Notes: generated by a model not told the origin, from the letters alone. Positions 9,105-18,451 are shown, numbered from the stretch's first letter. The stretch is 64,000 nt of DNA from Streptomyces sp. XD-27 (GCF_030553055.1 NZ_CP130713.1:4030001-4094000), one strand, 5' to 3'. Numbers and translations: made by a program.

Positions 9105-9648
9105 GCGCACCACCGTGGTGCGGCCCGTGCTCGTCGTCCTCACCGCCCGCGATCCCCGCGGGCAGCGCACGGCGCATCTGCTCCAGCTGCGCGCGGGCCG
9201 CCATCTGCTGGGCGAACAGGGCCGTCTGGATCCCGTGGAACAGGCCTTCAAGCCAGCCGACCAGCTGTGCCTGGGCGATCCGCAGCTCCGCCTCGGTCGG
9301 CACGGCCTCGTCGGTGAAGGGCAGCGAGAGCCGCTCCAGCTCCTCGATGAGCTCCGGCGCCAGGCCGTCCTCCAGTTCCTTGACCGAACTGGAGTGGATC
9401 TCCTTCAGCCGGACCCGGCTGGCCTCGTCGAGAGGCGCCGCCCTGACCTCCTCCAGCAGCTGCTTGATCATGCTGCCGATCCGCATGACCTTCGCGGGCT
9501 GCTCGACCATGTCCGTCACGGGAACCTCGCGGGACTCGTCGTCACTGCTGCCGTCGCCTGCACCGGCGCTGCCGAGGGCCATGCCGTCCGGGCCGACGAC
9601 CAGGACGTGCGGGCTCTCCTGCGACCGTTCGTTCATCGGCTGGTTCAT
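9085..9648 (-). CDS. bpa: Bacterial proteasome activator (Bpa, DUF2587)
   Basis: 187 aa from ATG 9648 (MNQPMNERS); the longer open frame upstream looks non-coding. Central helical region: VMRIGSMIKQLLEEVR, RVRLKEIHSSSVKELEDGLAPELIEELERL, then AELRIAQAQLVGWLEGLFHGIQ, the conserved signature of the ring-forming, ATP-independent activator of the actinobacterial 20S proteasome. It ends GPYL. In M. tuberculosis Bpa the terminal GQYL opens the proteasome gate, so this tail is probably functional. The N-terminus is acidic and disordered. Single gene; the last codons are duplicated downstream. Confidence 0.92.
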   Translation of the reverse strand: MNQPMNERSQESPHVLVVGPDGMALGSAGAGDGSSDDESREVPVTDMVEQPAKVMRIGSMIKQLLEEVRAAPLDEASRVRLKEIHSSSVKELEDGLAPELIEELERLSLPFTDEAVPTEAELRIAQAQLVGWLEGLFHGIQTALFAQQMAARAQLEQMRRALPAGIAGGEDDEHGPHHGGARSGPYL

Positions 9649-9912
9649 GTGGCCATTCTCTCGCACCTGTGGTTCGGGTCGATGATGCCCCCGCTCCCAG
9701 CTGATCCACCGCTTTTCGGCCGATGCCGACGCGCTCGGCACACCGCCGGAACGTGCGGCCGGGCGGGTGCGCGGGGCGGCCGCGGGCGATGGCGACGCTC
9801 CCCGGCGATGAGCTGCTCGAGGGCGGGACCTGCTCGAGGGCGAGCGGCCGGGCCACGTCGTCCCAGGGTGGCCGGTTTCGGCGCCCGCGCCTTGACCCGA
9901 GCGGATATGCCG

Positions 9913-10404
9913 TCAGCGGCGCCTGAGCCGCAGTCCGAAGTACGCGAGCCCCAGCCCCGCGAGAGCCATCCCGGTGCCGAGCGGCAGCACCCGCATCGCG
10001 CGACCGGCGGCCGGCCCGTCGGCCTGCCGCCGCCGACCGGCAGCGGGGCCGGTGGCGGGGTCGCCGGCGGCCTCGGCGGCGTGCCCGGCGGCGTACGGCG
10101 GCGGGTCCGCGGGCACCGCGGCGGCGGGCGACGTGGCGGCGGCCGACGTGGCGGCAGGAGGGGCGACGGAAGTGGCGTCCGGCGGGGCCGAGGCGCGGAC
10201 ACTGCCGTCCTGCCGGTCCTCGTCGGCCCTGGGCGGGAAGCCGGGAGGCGTCGAACGGCCAGGGTGGGTACGGCCTTGGCCGGGACGGTTGCCCGCGAGG
10301 TCACCAGGGTCGTCGGCCGCGGCGAGGGCGGCCGATACGGGGAGCGAGAGAACGGCGGCCAGCAGGCCGACCGCCAACCGTCGCGAACCATGCGCTGCCG
10401 CCAC
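9913..10404 (-). CDS. Secreted or cell-surface anchored low-complexity protein
   Basis: 163 aa. N-terminal signal peptide (basic start, then LAVGLLAAVLSLPVSAALA), a Pro/Ala/Ser-rich middle of ~90 residues without recognisable domain, and a C-terminus made of LPLGTG, a hydrophobic helix and a tail of arginines (LRLRRR). That is the architecture of a sortase-type sorting signal, although the motif is LPLGTG rather than the LAxTG preferred by class E sortases. It could instead stay as a type I membrane protein. Function unknown; no obvious operon partner. Confidence 0.6.
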   Translation of the reverse strand: MAAAHGSRRLAVGLLAAVLSLPVSAALAAADDPGDLAGNRPGQGRTHPGRSTPPGFPPRADEDRQDGSVRASAPPDATSVAPPAATSAAATSPAAAVPADPPPYAAGHAAEAAGDPATGPAAGRRRQADGPAAGRAMRVLPLGTGMALAGLGLAYFGLRLRRR

Positions 10405-10565
10405 GCCGTCATCCTCCCGTGCCCGAAGCTCCGCCAGGTGACGGGTACAGGGTCACACGAGTGAAGGCGCACGGCATCCCGGGAACAGCTCGCCGGACGG
10501 GGACCAGGCCCCACGAAGCCGACCGGCGGGACCAGGCCGAGCACGCCGATCGGGCCGACCAAGGC

Positions 10566-10582
10566 GGGCAGGGAGGGCAGGG
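10566..10582 (+). other. Candidate G-quadruplex motif
   Basis: Four GGG runs with 1-2 nt loops (GGGCAGGGAGGGCAGGG) lie in the 227-bp spacer between the oxidoreductase stop (10632) and the secreted-protein start (10404), followed by more G runs to about 10618. The genes are leftward, so the G-rich strand is the non-template strand only for a rightward transcript; the leftward RNA is C-rich here. Confidence 0.45.
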
Positions 10583-10631
10583 AGGCGGAGGGCAGGCGGG
10601 GCGACCAGGGAGGGCAGGCCCACCAGGCCGA

Positions 10632-11609
10632 CTAGGCCGTCAGCAGCACCTTGCCCACATGCGTGCCCGCGTCGAGCACCCGGTGTCCCTCCGCCGCCTC
10701 GCGCAGCGGAAGCGTACGGTCCACGACCGGCCGGACCCGCCCCGTCTCGATCAGCGGCCAGACATGTTCCCGTACCGCCGCGACGATCGTCGCCTTCTCG
10801 GCCAGCGGCCGCGCACGCAGCGAGGTGGCCGTGACGGCGGCGCGCTTGGCCAGCAGCGTGCCCAGGTTCAACTCGCCCTTGACGCCGCCTTGCAGGCCGA
10901 TGATCGCCAGCCTGCCGTTGACGGCGAGGGCCTGGACGTTCCGGTCGAGGTACTTCGCTCCGATGATGTCGAGGATGACGTCCGTGCCTGCGCCCGCCGT
11001 GGCCTCGCGGATCTCCTCCACGAAGTCCTGCTCGCGGTAGTTGACGAGGATGTCGGCACCGAGCTTGCGGCACTCGGCGAGCTTGTCCGCGCTGCCCGCC
11101 GTCACCGCCACCCGCGCCCCGACCGCCTTCGCCAGCTGGATGGCCAGGGTTCCGATGCCGCTGGCACCGCCGTGCACCAACAGCGTCTCACCAGGCCGAA
11201 GATGGGCCACGAGGAACACGTTCGACCACACGGTGCAGGCGACCTCGGGCAGCGCGGCGGCCGTGACGAGGTCGATGCCCGCCGGGACGGGAAGCAACTG
11301 CCCCACGGGTACGGCGACCTTCTCGGCGTAGCCGCCGCCGGCCAGCAGCGCGCACACCTCGTCGCCGACAGCCCAGCCCGTGACTCCCGGGCCGAGCGCG
11401 GCGATCCGGCCCGAGCACTCCAGTCCGGGGTACGGGGAGGCGCCGGGCGGCGGATCGTAGAAGCCCTGACGCTGCAGCAGGTCGGCACGGTTGACGGCGC
11501 TGGCCGCGACGTCGACCAGGACCTCTCCCTCACCGGGCACGGGATCGGGGACCTCCGCCCAGACGAGGGCTTCGGGGCCGCCGGGTTCGGGGATGGTGAT
11601 CGCATGCAT
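10632..11609 (-). CDS. NAD(P)H:quinone oxidoreductase, zeta-crystallin/PIG3-like MDR family
   Basis: 325 aa from ATG 11609 (MHAITIPEPGGPEALVW). N-terminal GroES-like domain with VNRADLLQRQGFYDPPPG and PGLECSGRI, then a Rossmann fold: LLVHGGASGIGTLAIQLAKAVGARV (residues ~142-165) is the NADPH-binding loop. No structural or catalytic zinc cysteines are visible, as in zinc-less quinone reductases of the PIG3/TIGR02824 group. It probably makes one- or two-electron reductions of quinones. The stop lies in a short GGCCTNGTN repeat. Stands alone, same strand as neighbours. Confidence 0.88.
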   Translation of the reverse strand: MHAITIPEPGGPEALVWAEVPDPVPGEGEVLVDVAASAVNRADLLQRQGFYDPPPGASPYPGLECSGRIAALGPGVTGWAVGDEVCALLAGGGYAEKVAVPVGQLLPVPAGIDLVTAAALPEVACTVWSNVFLVAHLRPGETLLVHGGASGIGTLAIQLAKAVGARVAVTAGSADKLAECRKLGADILVNYREQDFVEEIREATAGAGTDVILDIIGAKYLDRNVQALAVNGRLAIIGLQGGVKGELNLGTLLAKRAAVTATSLRARPLAEKATIVAAVREHVWPLIETGRVRPVVDRTLPLREAAEGHRVLDAGTHVGKVLLTA

Positions 11610-11766
11610 GGCCGCGAGGCTACTCCTGATGCCGTCCCGCCGGTCCTCCACCCACAGGCCCCGACCGCCGCGACGCCCGGACGGCGGTCCTCGCCGTCGG
11701 ACGACGGCCACCGCGTGCTCCTGCCACCGCGTGCTCCCGCCACCGCGGCAGCGGCCCGAGGCGGCG

Positions 11767-13722
11767 CTACGGCATGCCAGGGGCCGCGGTGGAGGGCGCG
11801 GCCGGGGGCACCGACGCCGCCCAGGGCAGAGGGAGTACCTCGGTCCGGGCACCGCGCTCCGCCCCGCCGGGCGGGATCACGGCGAGCCCGTCGGCGACCG
11901 CGATACCGCGCAGCATCGCCGGACCGTGGAAGCGCAACGGGGTCGCCACGCCGCTGCGACAGCAGACGGGTACGAGCCGGGTGTCCCGCGGATGCCCGGG
12001 AACAGCCGCGGTGAGCCGAGCGGTCGCGGGCGGGGGCGCCGTCGCGGCGGTAACGGGCAGGCGCGCCGTCCCGGCGGTAACGGGCAGGCGCGCCGTCCCG
12101 GCGGTATCGGGCGGGGGCGCCGTCCCGGCGGTATCGGCCCCCGTCCTGAGCCCGGCCTCCTTCACGGCGTTCGGGCCCCCCGTACCGAATCCGGCCTCCG
12201 CCACCGCGTTCCCGTAACCCGCCCCCGTACCGGCCCCCGTCCCCGTCCCGGCCCCCGTCGCGGTCGCCGCCGCCGCGGCAGCGCTCTCGGTCGCAGACGC
12301 GGCCTCCGTCGGAGGAACGCCCGTCTGCGCGCGCGTGGCCGGAAGGGCAGCCGAGGGGCGGCCCGAGAGCGTACGCAGCAGCGGTTCGGCCAGCGTCAGC
12401 AGCCCGGAGACGGCCGCCAGCGGATTCCCGGGCAGCCCGACCACGTGCTTGCCCGGCGCGATCCGGGCCAGCAGCATCGGGTGCCCTGGCCGGACGGCGA
12501 CGCCGTCGACCAGCAGCTCGGCGCCGAACCGCCGCAGCATCGGATGCACATGGTCGACCGGCCCGGACGCGGTTCCTCCGGTGGTGACGACGACGTCGGC
12601 GGTCGAGGCGTCAACGGCGGCGTACAACGCCCCGACCTCGTCGGGAACATGATGTGTCGCCAGGACCTCAGCGCCCAGGGCCGCCAGCCACGGCCCGAGC
12701 ATCGGCCCCAGGGCATCCCTGATCAGGCCGTCCCGGGGGAGTCCCTCGGTCAGCAGCTCATCACCGAGGACCAGGACTTCCACCCGCGGGCGGGCCACCG
12801 TCACCAGCTCGTCGTAACCCGCGGCCGCGGCCAGGCCCAGGACAGCGGCGGTCACCAGCGTCCCGGCGGGCAGCAACTCGTCCCCGACGCGGCACTCCTG
12901 GCCCCGCGGCCGGATGTCCTGCCCGTGCACCACCGGGTGCCCGGCGACAGCCCGCAGCAAGGCCGCCGCACCCGCACCGGGGCCCTCGGGCGCGCTGGAA
13001 CTCTCGTCCGTGAGCGTGCCGTGCTCGCTGCGCACGACGGCCGTGGCTCCCGCGGGAACGCGGGCACCGGTCGCGATACGCACCGCGTAGCCGTCGGGCA
13101 ACGGGGCGGACGGGGCCTGACCAGCGAGGATGCCTCGCCCTTGATCGGGCACCCGCCATGGGCCGGGGCCGGCCACAGCCCAGCCGTCCATGGCGGAGGT
13201 GTCGAAGGAGGGCAGGTCGGTCAGAGCGGTGAGGGGAGCGGCGAGCACGTGCCCGAGCGCACCACCGAGCGGCCGTACGGCGGAGCTCAGCGGCGCCGCG
13301 GCATGGGCCGCGACGGCACGTGCCTCTGCCCAGGCGATCCCTTCCCGATGGCCTACGGCCCCACCGCCGGAGCGACCCGAACCCGCCCCCGACCCCGGAC
13401 CCGAACCCGCACCCGACCCCGAACCCGCCCCCGGACCCGAACCGGCCCCGGAACCAACCCCGGGATCCGGACCGCGGTCGGAACCAGCCCCGGAACCAGC
13501 ACCGGAACGCGAACCCGGCCGCTCATGCCGCTCGTCCCGCTCCTCCCACGGGTCCCAGTCGGCGCGTGCGTCGGACGGCGTACGGGAAGACGCACCGGAC
13601 CGGTCGTCACCGGCAACCGCGCCGCGCCCGTGATTGGCGAGCGCCAGCGCCTGCTCGACCTCGCGGTCCACGTCCCGCTCCTGTTCCCGCGCCTGCTCCC
13701 GCTCCCGCTCCCGACCGGTCAT
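11767..13722 (-). CDS. moeA: Molybdopterin molybdenumtransferase with long low-complexity insertions
   Basis: 651 aa, versus about 400-420 for typical MoeA. The core is clear: LPSFDTSAMDGWAV near residue 155, RIATGARVPAGATAVV near 200, PRVEVLVLGDEL and TTGGTASGPVDHV in the MogA-like domain, LPGNPLAAV. MoeA inserts molybdenum into adenylylated molybdopterin. The N-terminus has ~55 charged residues, then a GSGAGSG-type stretch encoded near 13370-13520. A C-terminal insertion holds 9-residue repeats AGTARLPVT. The ATG overlaps the mobA stop (ATGA), so the pair is coupled. Confidence 0.92.
   Translation of the reverse strand: MTGREREREQAREQERDVDREVEQALALANHGRGAVAGDDRSGASSRTPSDARADWDPWEERDERHERPGSRSGAGSGAGSDRGPDPGVGSGAGSGPGAGSGSGAGSGPGSGAGSGRSGGGAVGHREGIAWAEARAVAAHAAAPLSSAVRPLGGALGHVLAAPLTALTDLPSFDTSAMDGWAVAGPGPWRVPDQGRGILAGQAPSAPLPDGYAVRIATGARVPAGATAVVRSEHGTLTDESSSAPEGPGAGAAALLRAVAGHPVVHGQDIRPRGQECRVGDELLPAGTLVTAAVLGLAAAAGYDELVTVARPRVEVLVLGDELLTEGLPRDGLIRDALGPMLGPWLAALGAEVLATHHVPDEVGALYAAVDASTADVVVTTGGTASGPVDHVHPMLRRFGAELLVDGVAVRPGHPMLLARIAPGKHVVGLPGNPLAAVSGLLTLAEPLLRTLSGRPSAALPATRAQTGVPPTEAASATESAAAAAATATGAGTGTGAGTGAGYGNAVAEAGFGTGGPNAVKEAGLRTGADTAGTAPPPDTAGTARLPVTAGTARLPVTAATAPPPATARLTAAVPGHPRDTRLVPVCCRSGVATPLRFHGPAMLRGIAVADGLAVIPPGGAERGARTEVLPLPWAASVPPAAPSTAAPGMP
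12037..12143. repeat. 27-bp coding minisatellite inside moeA
   Basis: Four consecutive ~27-bp units beginning GCGCCGTC(C/G)CGGCGGTA at 12037, 12064, 12091 and 12118. The period is nine codons, so copy number can change without breaking the moeA frame. Encoded repeat is AGTARLPVT with variants. It sits in the non-conserved C-terminal insertion. Confidence 0.85.
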
Positions 13723-14576
13723 CCCGCGGACTGTCCCGGTGTCCCGGTCTCGTCGGCCCACCGGGCGGCCAGCGCGACGGCCTTGCGGGTCGCCTCGGCC
13801 AGCTCTTCGGGGCCGCCACCCCGCTGCGCGGCGGCATAGCCGACGAGGAAGGTGGTCAGCGGCGCGGCAGGGCGGGCGACCCCGTGGGCCGCGTCCCGAG
13901 CCAGGTCGAGAAGTGCGGCCGTGTCGACGTCGAGGTCGATGCCGAGTTCCGCCTTGACTGCGGAGATCCATTCATCCAGCACGTGTCCATGCTCCCTGAT
14001 GCGCGCGCGGGCCGCGCTGAGGTCCTCCCAGGTGTCGCAGTCGAACGAGGCGCTGGGGTGGTGGAGGCGGCCGATCGACAGTTCGGTGGTCAGGAGCCGC
14101 AGCGGCAGGCCGCCGAGCCGGCCGTGCTCGGTGGCGAGCAGCGCCAGCTCGCGGCGCAGGGGTTCGGCGCGGTACGCGGCCACCAGCGGCTGCTCTCGGC
14201 CCGAGGCGTCCGTGAGCAGCACGCCCTCCGTTCCGCCCTCGGCGAGCCCGGCCCGCAACGCTCCGACGGTGTCCGCCGTGAGAAACGGCAGATCCGCCGA
14301 GAGCACCAGCACGACCGGGGCGGTCACCTCGCGCAGCCCGGCGTCGAGCGCGGCCAGCGGACCACCACCGGGGGGTTCCTCACGCACCCAGTGCACGGGC
14401 CGTACGGTGGGGCGGCGCGGGCCGACGACAACGGTCCGCCGGGCGTCGGCGCACGCGCTCAGCACCCGGTCCAGCAGTGCTCGCCCACCCACGCTCAGGC
14501 CGGGCTTGTCGGCACCGTCCAGCCGCCGCGCCGCACCCCCGGCGAGGACCACCGCGTCGTATCCACCCGCGCTCAT
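13719..14576 (-). CDS. mobA: MobA-like molybdenum cofactor nucleotidyltransferase fused to DUF6457
   Basis: 285 aa from ATG 14576. Residues ~1-190 are an NTP-transferase domain: VVLAGGAARRLDGADKPGL is the nucleotide-binding loop, LVLSADLPFL the metal-binding Asp and FDCDTWEDL the usual end of the MobA fold. MobA adds GMP (or CMP in homologues) to molybdopterin. Residues ~195-285 (LDEWISAVKAELGIDLDVD to VALAARWA) match the small helical DUF6457 domain, often a separate gene. Coupled to moeA by a 4-bp overlap. Confidence 0.85.
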   Translation of the reverse strand: MSAGGYDAVVLAGGAARRLDGADKPGLSVGGRALLDRVLSACADARRTVVVGPRRPTVRPVHWVREEPPGGGPLAALDAGLREVTAPVVLVLSADLPFLTADTVGALRAGLAEGGTEGVLLTDASGREQPLVAAYRAEPLRRELALLATEHGRLGGLPLRLLTTELSIGRLHHPSASFDCDTWEDLSAARARIREHGHVLDEWISAVKAELGIDLDVDTAALLDLARDAAHGVARPAAPLTTFLVGYAAAQRGGGPEELAEATRKAVALAARWADETGTPGQSAG

Positions 14577-14714
14577 CCCACGAGTATGGCCGCATCCCGG
14601 CGCCACCCTCTCCCGGCGCCACCCCGTCCCTGCGCCACCCCGTCCCGGTGTACGCCGTCTTCCTGCCACCGACGCCCTGCCGGACCCGACCCGCCGCGCG
14701 GTCCCAGGAGGAGG

Positions 14715-16213
14715 TCAGACGGACCGCAGCAGTACCGCCGGATGCTCGACGCAGTCGGCCACGTACCGCAGGAACCCTCCGGCGGTCCCCCGTCGCACAC
14801 CCGGTGGTCGAAGGTGAACGACAGTTGCACCACCTTCCGTATCGCCAGCTCTCCCTCGTGCACCCACGGCTTGGGCGCGATCCGGCCGACGCCGAGCATC
14901 GCAGCCTCGGGGTGGTTGATGATCGGCGTCGACCCGTCGACTCCGAAGACGCCGTAGTTGTTCAGCGTGAAGGTGCCGCCCGTCAGCTCGGCGGGGGTCA
15001 GTCGGCCCGCCCGCGCCGCCTCCGTCAGGCGCGCCATCTCCGCGCCCAGCCCCTCGGCACTGCGCGTGTGCGCGTCCCGTACGACGGGGACGACCAGCCC
15101 CCGCTCGGTCTGTGCCGCGAAGCCCAGGTGGACGGCGGGCAGCCGGACGATCTCCCGGGCCTCGGTGTCCACGGTCGCGTTGAGCTCGGGGAACCTGGCC
15201 AGTCCGGCCGTGCAGATCCGTGCCAGCAGGGCGAGCAGGGAGATCGCGGGGCCGCCGGCCGCGTTCATCGCGGCGCGGGCCGCGAGGAGTTCGGTGGCGT
15301 CGGCGTCCACCCAGCAGGTGGCGTCCGGGATCTCGGTCCGGCTGCGGCTGAGCTTGTCCGCGACCGCCCCGCGCAGCCCCCGCAGCGGTATGCGCTCCAC
15401 TCCCGTCGGCAGCCCGGTCGGCACACCGGCACCCGCCGCCGCCATGCCCGTTCCGATCCCGGCACCCGGCGCCGCAGCGCCCGCACCGACCCCTGCACCC
15501 ACCTCCGCAGCGCCCGCCCCGGACCCGGCACCCGCCGGCACGCCCGCACGCTCGCCGACGGACACCCCCGCGCCGGTGACCGCTGCCGCGCCGTCCGCGC
15601 CCGCCCGTACGGCGCGCTCCACATCGGCCCGCAGGATCAGTCCGTCGGGGCCGCTACCGGGCACCGTCCGCAGGTCCAGCCCATGCTCCCGCGCAAGTCG
15701 CCGGACCAGCGGGGAGATCACCGGCACCGGTGCGTCGGGGGCGATCGCCGCCTCCACGCGCTCCGCCGCCATCGCACCACCGCCCACCGCGCCCGCGGCC
15801 CGGGAACCCCGCACCACACCGCTCACCGCCGGGCCGCCGCCCACCGGCCGTACCCGGCGTCTGCGGGCAGCCGGTGCTCCGGTGCCGTAGCCGACCAGCA
15901 CATTGCCCGAGCTCTCATCGGCACCGGTGTCCGCCGCGCCGCCCGCACCGCCCGCGGCGCCCTCCGCGGAGGGGACGGCCACGGTCAGCAGGGGCGCCCC
16001 CACGGGCAGTTCGGTGCCCTCCTCGCCGAAGCGGGCGGTCACCACGCCCCCGTACGGGCACGGCACCTCCACCATCGCCTTGGCGGTCTCGACCTCGACC
16101 ACCAACTGGTCGACGGCGACCACCTCGCCCACGTCCACCAGCCAGCGCACGATCAGCGCCTCGGTGAGGCCCTCGCCCAGATCGGGCAGCGTGAACTCGC
16201 GTACCACCGGCAT
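14715..16213 (-). pseudogene. bkdC: 2-oxoacid dehydrogenase E2 (dihydrolipoyl acyltransferase), 3' end frameshifted
   Basis: ATG 16213 overlaps the E1beta stop by one base. Lipoyl domain residues 1-80 with the lipoyl-lysine in VETAKAMVEVP. Peripheral-subunit-binding domain ISPLVRRLAREHGLDLRTVPGSGPDG near 165. An Ala/Gly-rich linker, then the catalytic domain with the HxxxD motif in FDHRVCDGG. As written the frame then leaves the family sequence and runs to 14573. The next frame supplies the normal end (TAGGFLRYVADCVEHPAVLL, stop at 14715). One extra base in the C run 14787-14791 (G on the coding strand) repairs it. Probably an intact ~499-aa E2 with a sequence error. Confidence 0.85.
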
Positions 16214-17259
16214 CAGTCCCCGCTCCCCTCGGTCCACTTGGACTCCCACTGGAGCCGGGCGACGGCGTCGAGCACCCGGTCCACCCCGGGCAGATGGTGC
16301 CGCTCCAGCATCGGCGGCGGGTACGGGATGTCGAACCCGGCGACCCTGAGCACCGGCGCCTCCAGGTGGTGGAAGCAGCGCTCGGTGATCCGTGCGGCGA
16401 TCTCTCCTCCCGGGCCGCCGAACCCGGTCGACTCGTGCACCACGATCGCCCGGCCGGTCCTGCGCACCGACGCGCAGACCGTCTCGTCGTCGAACGGCAC
16501 CAGGGAGCGCAGGTCGACCACCTCGAGGTCCCAGCCCTCGGCACGGGCCGCCTCGGCCGCCTCCAGGCACACGGGCACCGACGGTCCGTACGAGACGAGC
16601 GTCGCGGCTCCCCCGGCGCCCGAGGAGTGCCGCCGCACCACCGCGCGACCTATGGGCGCGACCTCCTCCGGCCGGTCCGCCGACCAGTCCGCCTTCGACC
16701 AGTACAGCCGCTTGGGTTCGAGGAAGACCACCGGGTCGTCCGAGGCGATGGCCGCGCGCAGCAGCCCGTAGGCGTCGGCGACGGTCGCCGGGGCGACGAC
16801 GTGCAGGCCGGGCGTGGCCATGTAGTACGCCTCGGAGGAGTCGCTGTGGTGCTCGACCCCGCCGATCCCGCCGCCGTACGGCACGCGCACGGTCAGCGGC
16901 ATCGGCAGCGCGCCGCGCGTGCGGTTCCGCATCCGCGAGACATGGCTGATGAGCTGCTCGAACGCGGGATAGGCGAAGGCGTCGAACTGCATCTCGACCA
17001 CCGGTCGCAGGCCGTACATCGCCATGCCGACGGCGGTGCCGAGGATGCCCGCCTCCGCCAGCGGCGTGTCCGTGCACCGGTCGTCGCCGAACTCCTTGGC
17101 CAGGCCGTCGGTGATCCGGAAGACGCCGCCGAGCGTGCCCACGTCCTCTCCGAGGACGTGCACCGACGGGTCCTCCGCCATGGCGTCGCGCAGCGCGCGG
17201 CCCAGCGCCTGCGCCATGGTGGCAGGCTTCCGGGCGGTCTCGACCGTCGCGGTGGTCAT
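16213..17259 (-). CDS. bkdB: 2-oxoacid dehydrogenase E1 beta subunit, second copy
   Basis: 348 aa from ATG 17259 (MTTATVETARKP). Same domain order as the first copy: LGEDVGTLGGVFRITDGL, DTPLAEAGILGTAVG, VPYGGGIGGVEHHSDSSE, C-terminal FDIPYPPPMLERHHLPG. Overlaps the E1alpha stop by 4 bp (ATGA) and E2 by one base, so the three subunits form one coupled operon. It lies beside paa genes and behind a PaaR-like operator; the substrate may be phenylpyruvate or related oxoacids rather than only branched-chain ones (inference). Confidence 0.92.
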   Translation of the reverse strand: MTTATVETARKPATMAQALGRALRDAMAEDPSVHVLGEDVGTLGGVFRITDGLAKEFGDDRCTDTPLAEAGILGTAVGMAMYGLRPVVEMQFDAFAYPAFEQLISHVSRMRNRTRGALPMPLTVRVPYGGGIGGVEHHSDSSEAYYMATPGLHVVAPATVADAYGLLRAAIASDDPVVFLEPKRLYWSKADWSADRPEEVAPIGRAVVRRHSSGAGGAATLVSYGPSVPVCLEAAEAARAEGWDLEVVDLRSLVPFDDETVCASVRRTGRAIVVHESTGFGGPGGEIAARITERCFHHLEAPVLRVAGFDIPYPPPMLERHHLPGVDRVLDAVARLQWESKWTEGSGD

Positions 17260-18398
17260 CGCTCCCCCTCCTGCTCCTGCGATTCGGCGTCGAGCTCGGC
17301 GCGCAGCTGTGCCGCCTGCTCCCGCAACTGGCTGGTCTTCTCGGCGTAGACATGCTCGAACAACTGCATCGGGTCCAGCACCGGCTCCTGGTTCATGCCG
17401 TCCCGGAGCCGTGCTGCCATGGCCTCGGCCGCCTGACGGGCGGCCTCTATGCCGTCGTCGTCGATGAGAGCGCGTCCTGTCAGCTCGGCTTCCACCAGGT
17501 CGATCGGGTCGTGGGCGCGCCACGCGGCCAGCTCCGCTTCGGACCGGTAGCGGGTCGCGTCGTCGGCGTTGGTGTGCGCCTCCACCCGGTAGGTGACGGC
17601 CTCCACCAGCGTCGGCCCGCCGCCCTCGCGGGCCCGGCGGACGGCCTCGGACAGCACCTGGTGGACCGCCACCGCGTCGTTGCCGTCGACGAGCCTGCCG
17701 GGCATGCCGTATCCGACGGCCTTGTGGGCCAAGGAGGGGGCCGCCGTCTGCTTGGCGAGCGGCACGGAGATCGCGAACCCGTTGTTCTGGACGAGGAAGA
17801 CCACCGGTGCCTGCCAGACCGCCGCGAAGTTCAGCGCCTCGTGGAAGTCGCCCTCGCTGGTGCCGCCGTCCCCCACCAGGGCGAGTGCCACCACGTCGTC
17901 GCCCTTGAGCCGCGCGGCGTGCGCGAGGCCCACCGCGTGCGGAAGCTGGGTGGCCAGCGGGGTGGACAGCGGGGCCACGCGGTACTCGTGCGGGTCGTAG
18001 CCGCTGTGCCAGTCGCCGCGCAGCAGGGTGAGCGCCTGCACCGGGTCCAGTCCGCGGACAACGGCGGCCAGGGTGTCGCGGTAGCTGGGGAAGAGCCAGT
18101 CCTGCTCGCGCAGCGCCAGCGCGGCGGCCACCTGGCACGCCTCCTGACCGGTGGAGGAGGGGTAGACGGCCAGTCGTCCCTGCCGGGTGAGCGCGGTCGC
18201 CTGCGCGTTGTACCGGCGGCCGCGCACCAGCTCGTCGTACAGCCTGGTCAGCAGCTCGGGGGCGACGTCCGCGGCGGCGGGCGTACCCAGCACGCGGAAC
18301 GGCTCCGCGTCGGGCAGCAGCGGCTCGGCCTCGACCCGCGGCCGCCAGGCGGGCGGGGGAGTCGGCCGGTACGCACCGGGCTGCTCAAGGACCGTCAT
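17256..18398 (-). CDS. bkdA: 2-oxoacid dehydrogenase E1 alpha subunit, second copy
   Basis: 380 aa from ATG 18398, chosen for GAGGAGGTC just upstream; a start at 18449 is possible but lacks support. TPP motif GDGGTSEGDFHEALNF ending in VQNNGFA (residues ~195-225). AHTNADDATRYR is conserved. A Gln/Glu-rich tail ends the protein. First gene of bkdABC copy two. It diverges from the Lrp/AsnC gene across 168 bp holding a PaaR-like site (18452-18465) and paired DnaA boxes. Confidence 0.92.
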   Translation of the reverse strand: MTVLEQPGAYRPTPPPAWRPRVEAEPLLPDAEPFRVLGTPAAADVAPELLTRLYDELVRGRRYNAQATALTRQGRLAVYPSSTGQEACQVAAALALREQDWLFPSYRDTLAAVVRGLDPVQALTLLRGDWHSGYDPHEYRVAPLSTPLATQLPHAVGLAHAARLKGDDVVALALVGDGGTSEGDFHEALNFAAVWQAPVVFLVQNNGFAISVPLAKQTAAPSLAHKAVGYGMPGRLVDGNDAVAVHQVLSEAVRRAREGGGPTLVEAVTYRVEAHTNADDATRYRSEAELAAWRAHDPIDLVEAELTGRALIDDDGIEAARQAAEAMAARLRDGMNQEPVLDPMQLFEHVYAEKTSQLREQAAQLRAELDAESQEQEGER

Positions 18399-18451
18399 GG
18401 CGACCTCCTCGTAGGGGGAAGCTGGGCAGGGACCGGGTAGATCCCTCACCT

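Noticed and set aside
9913..10404. LAxTG-type sortase substrate for the window's class E sortases
   Set aside because: The motif is LPLGTG, not LAxTG, so a link to these sortases is unsupported.
13370..13520. Possible CRISPR-like repeats in moeA
   Set aside because: Period is 6-12 bp without constant repeat-spacer lengths; it is a coding Gly/Ser low-complexity stretch.
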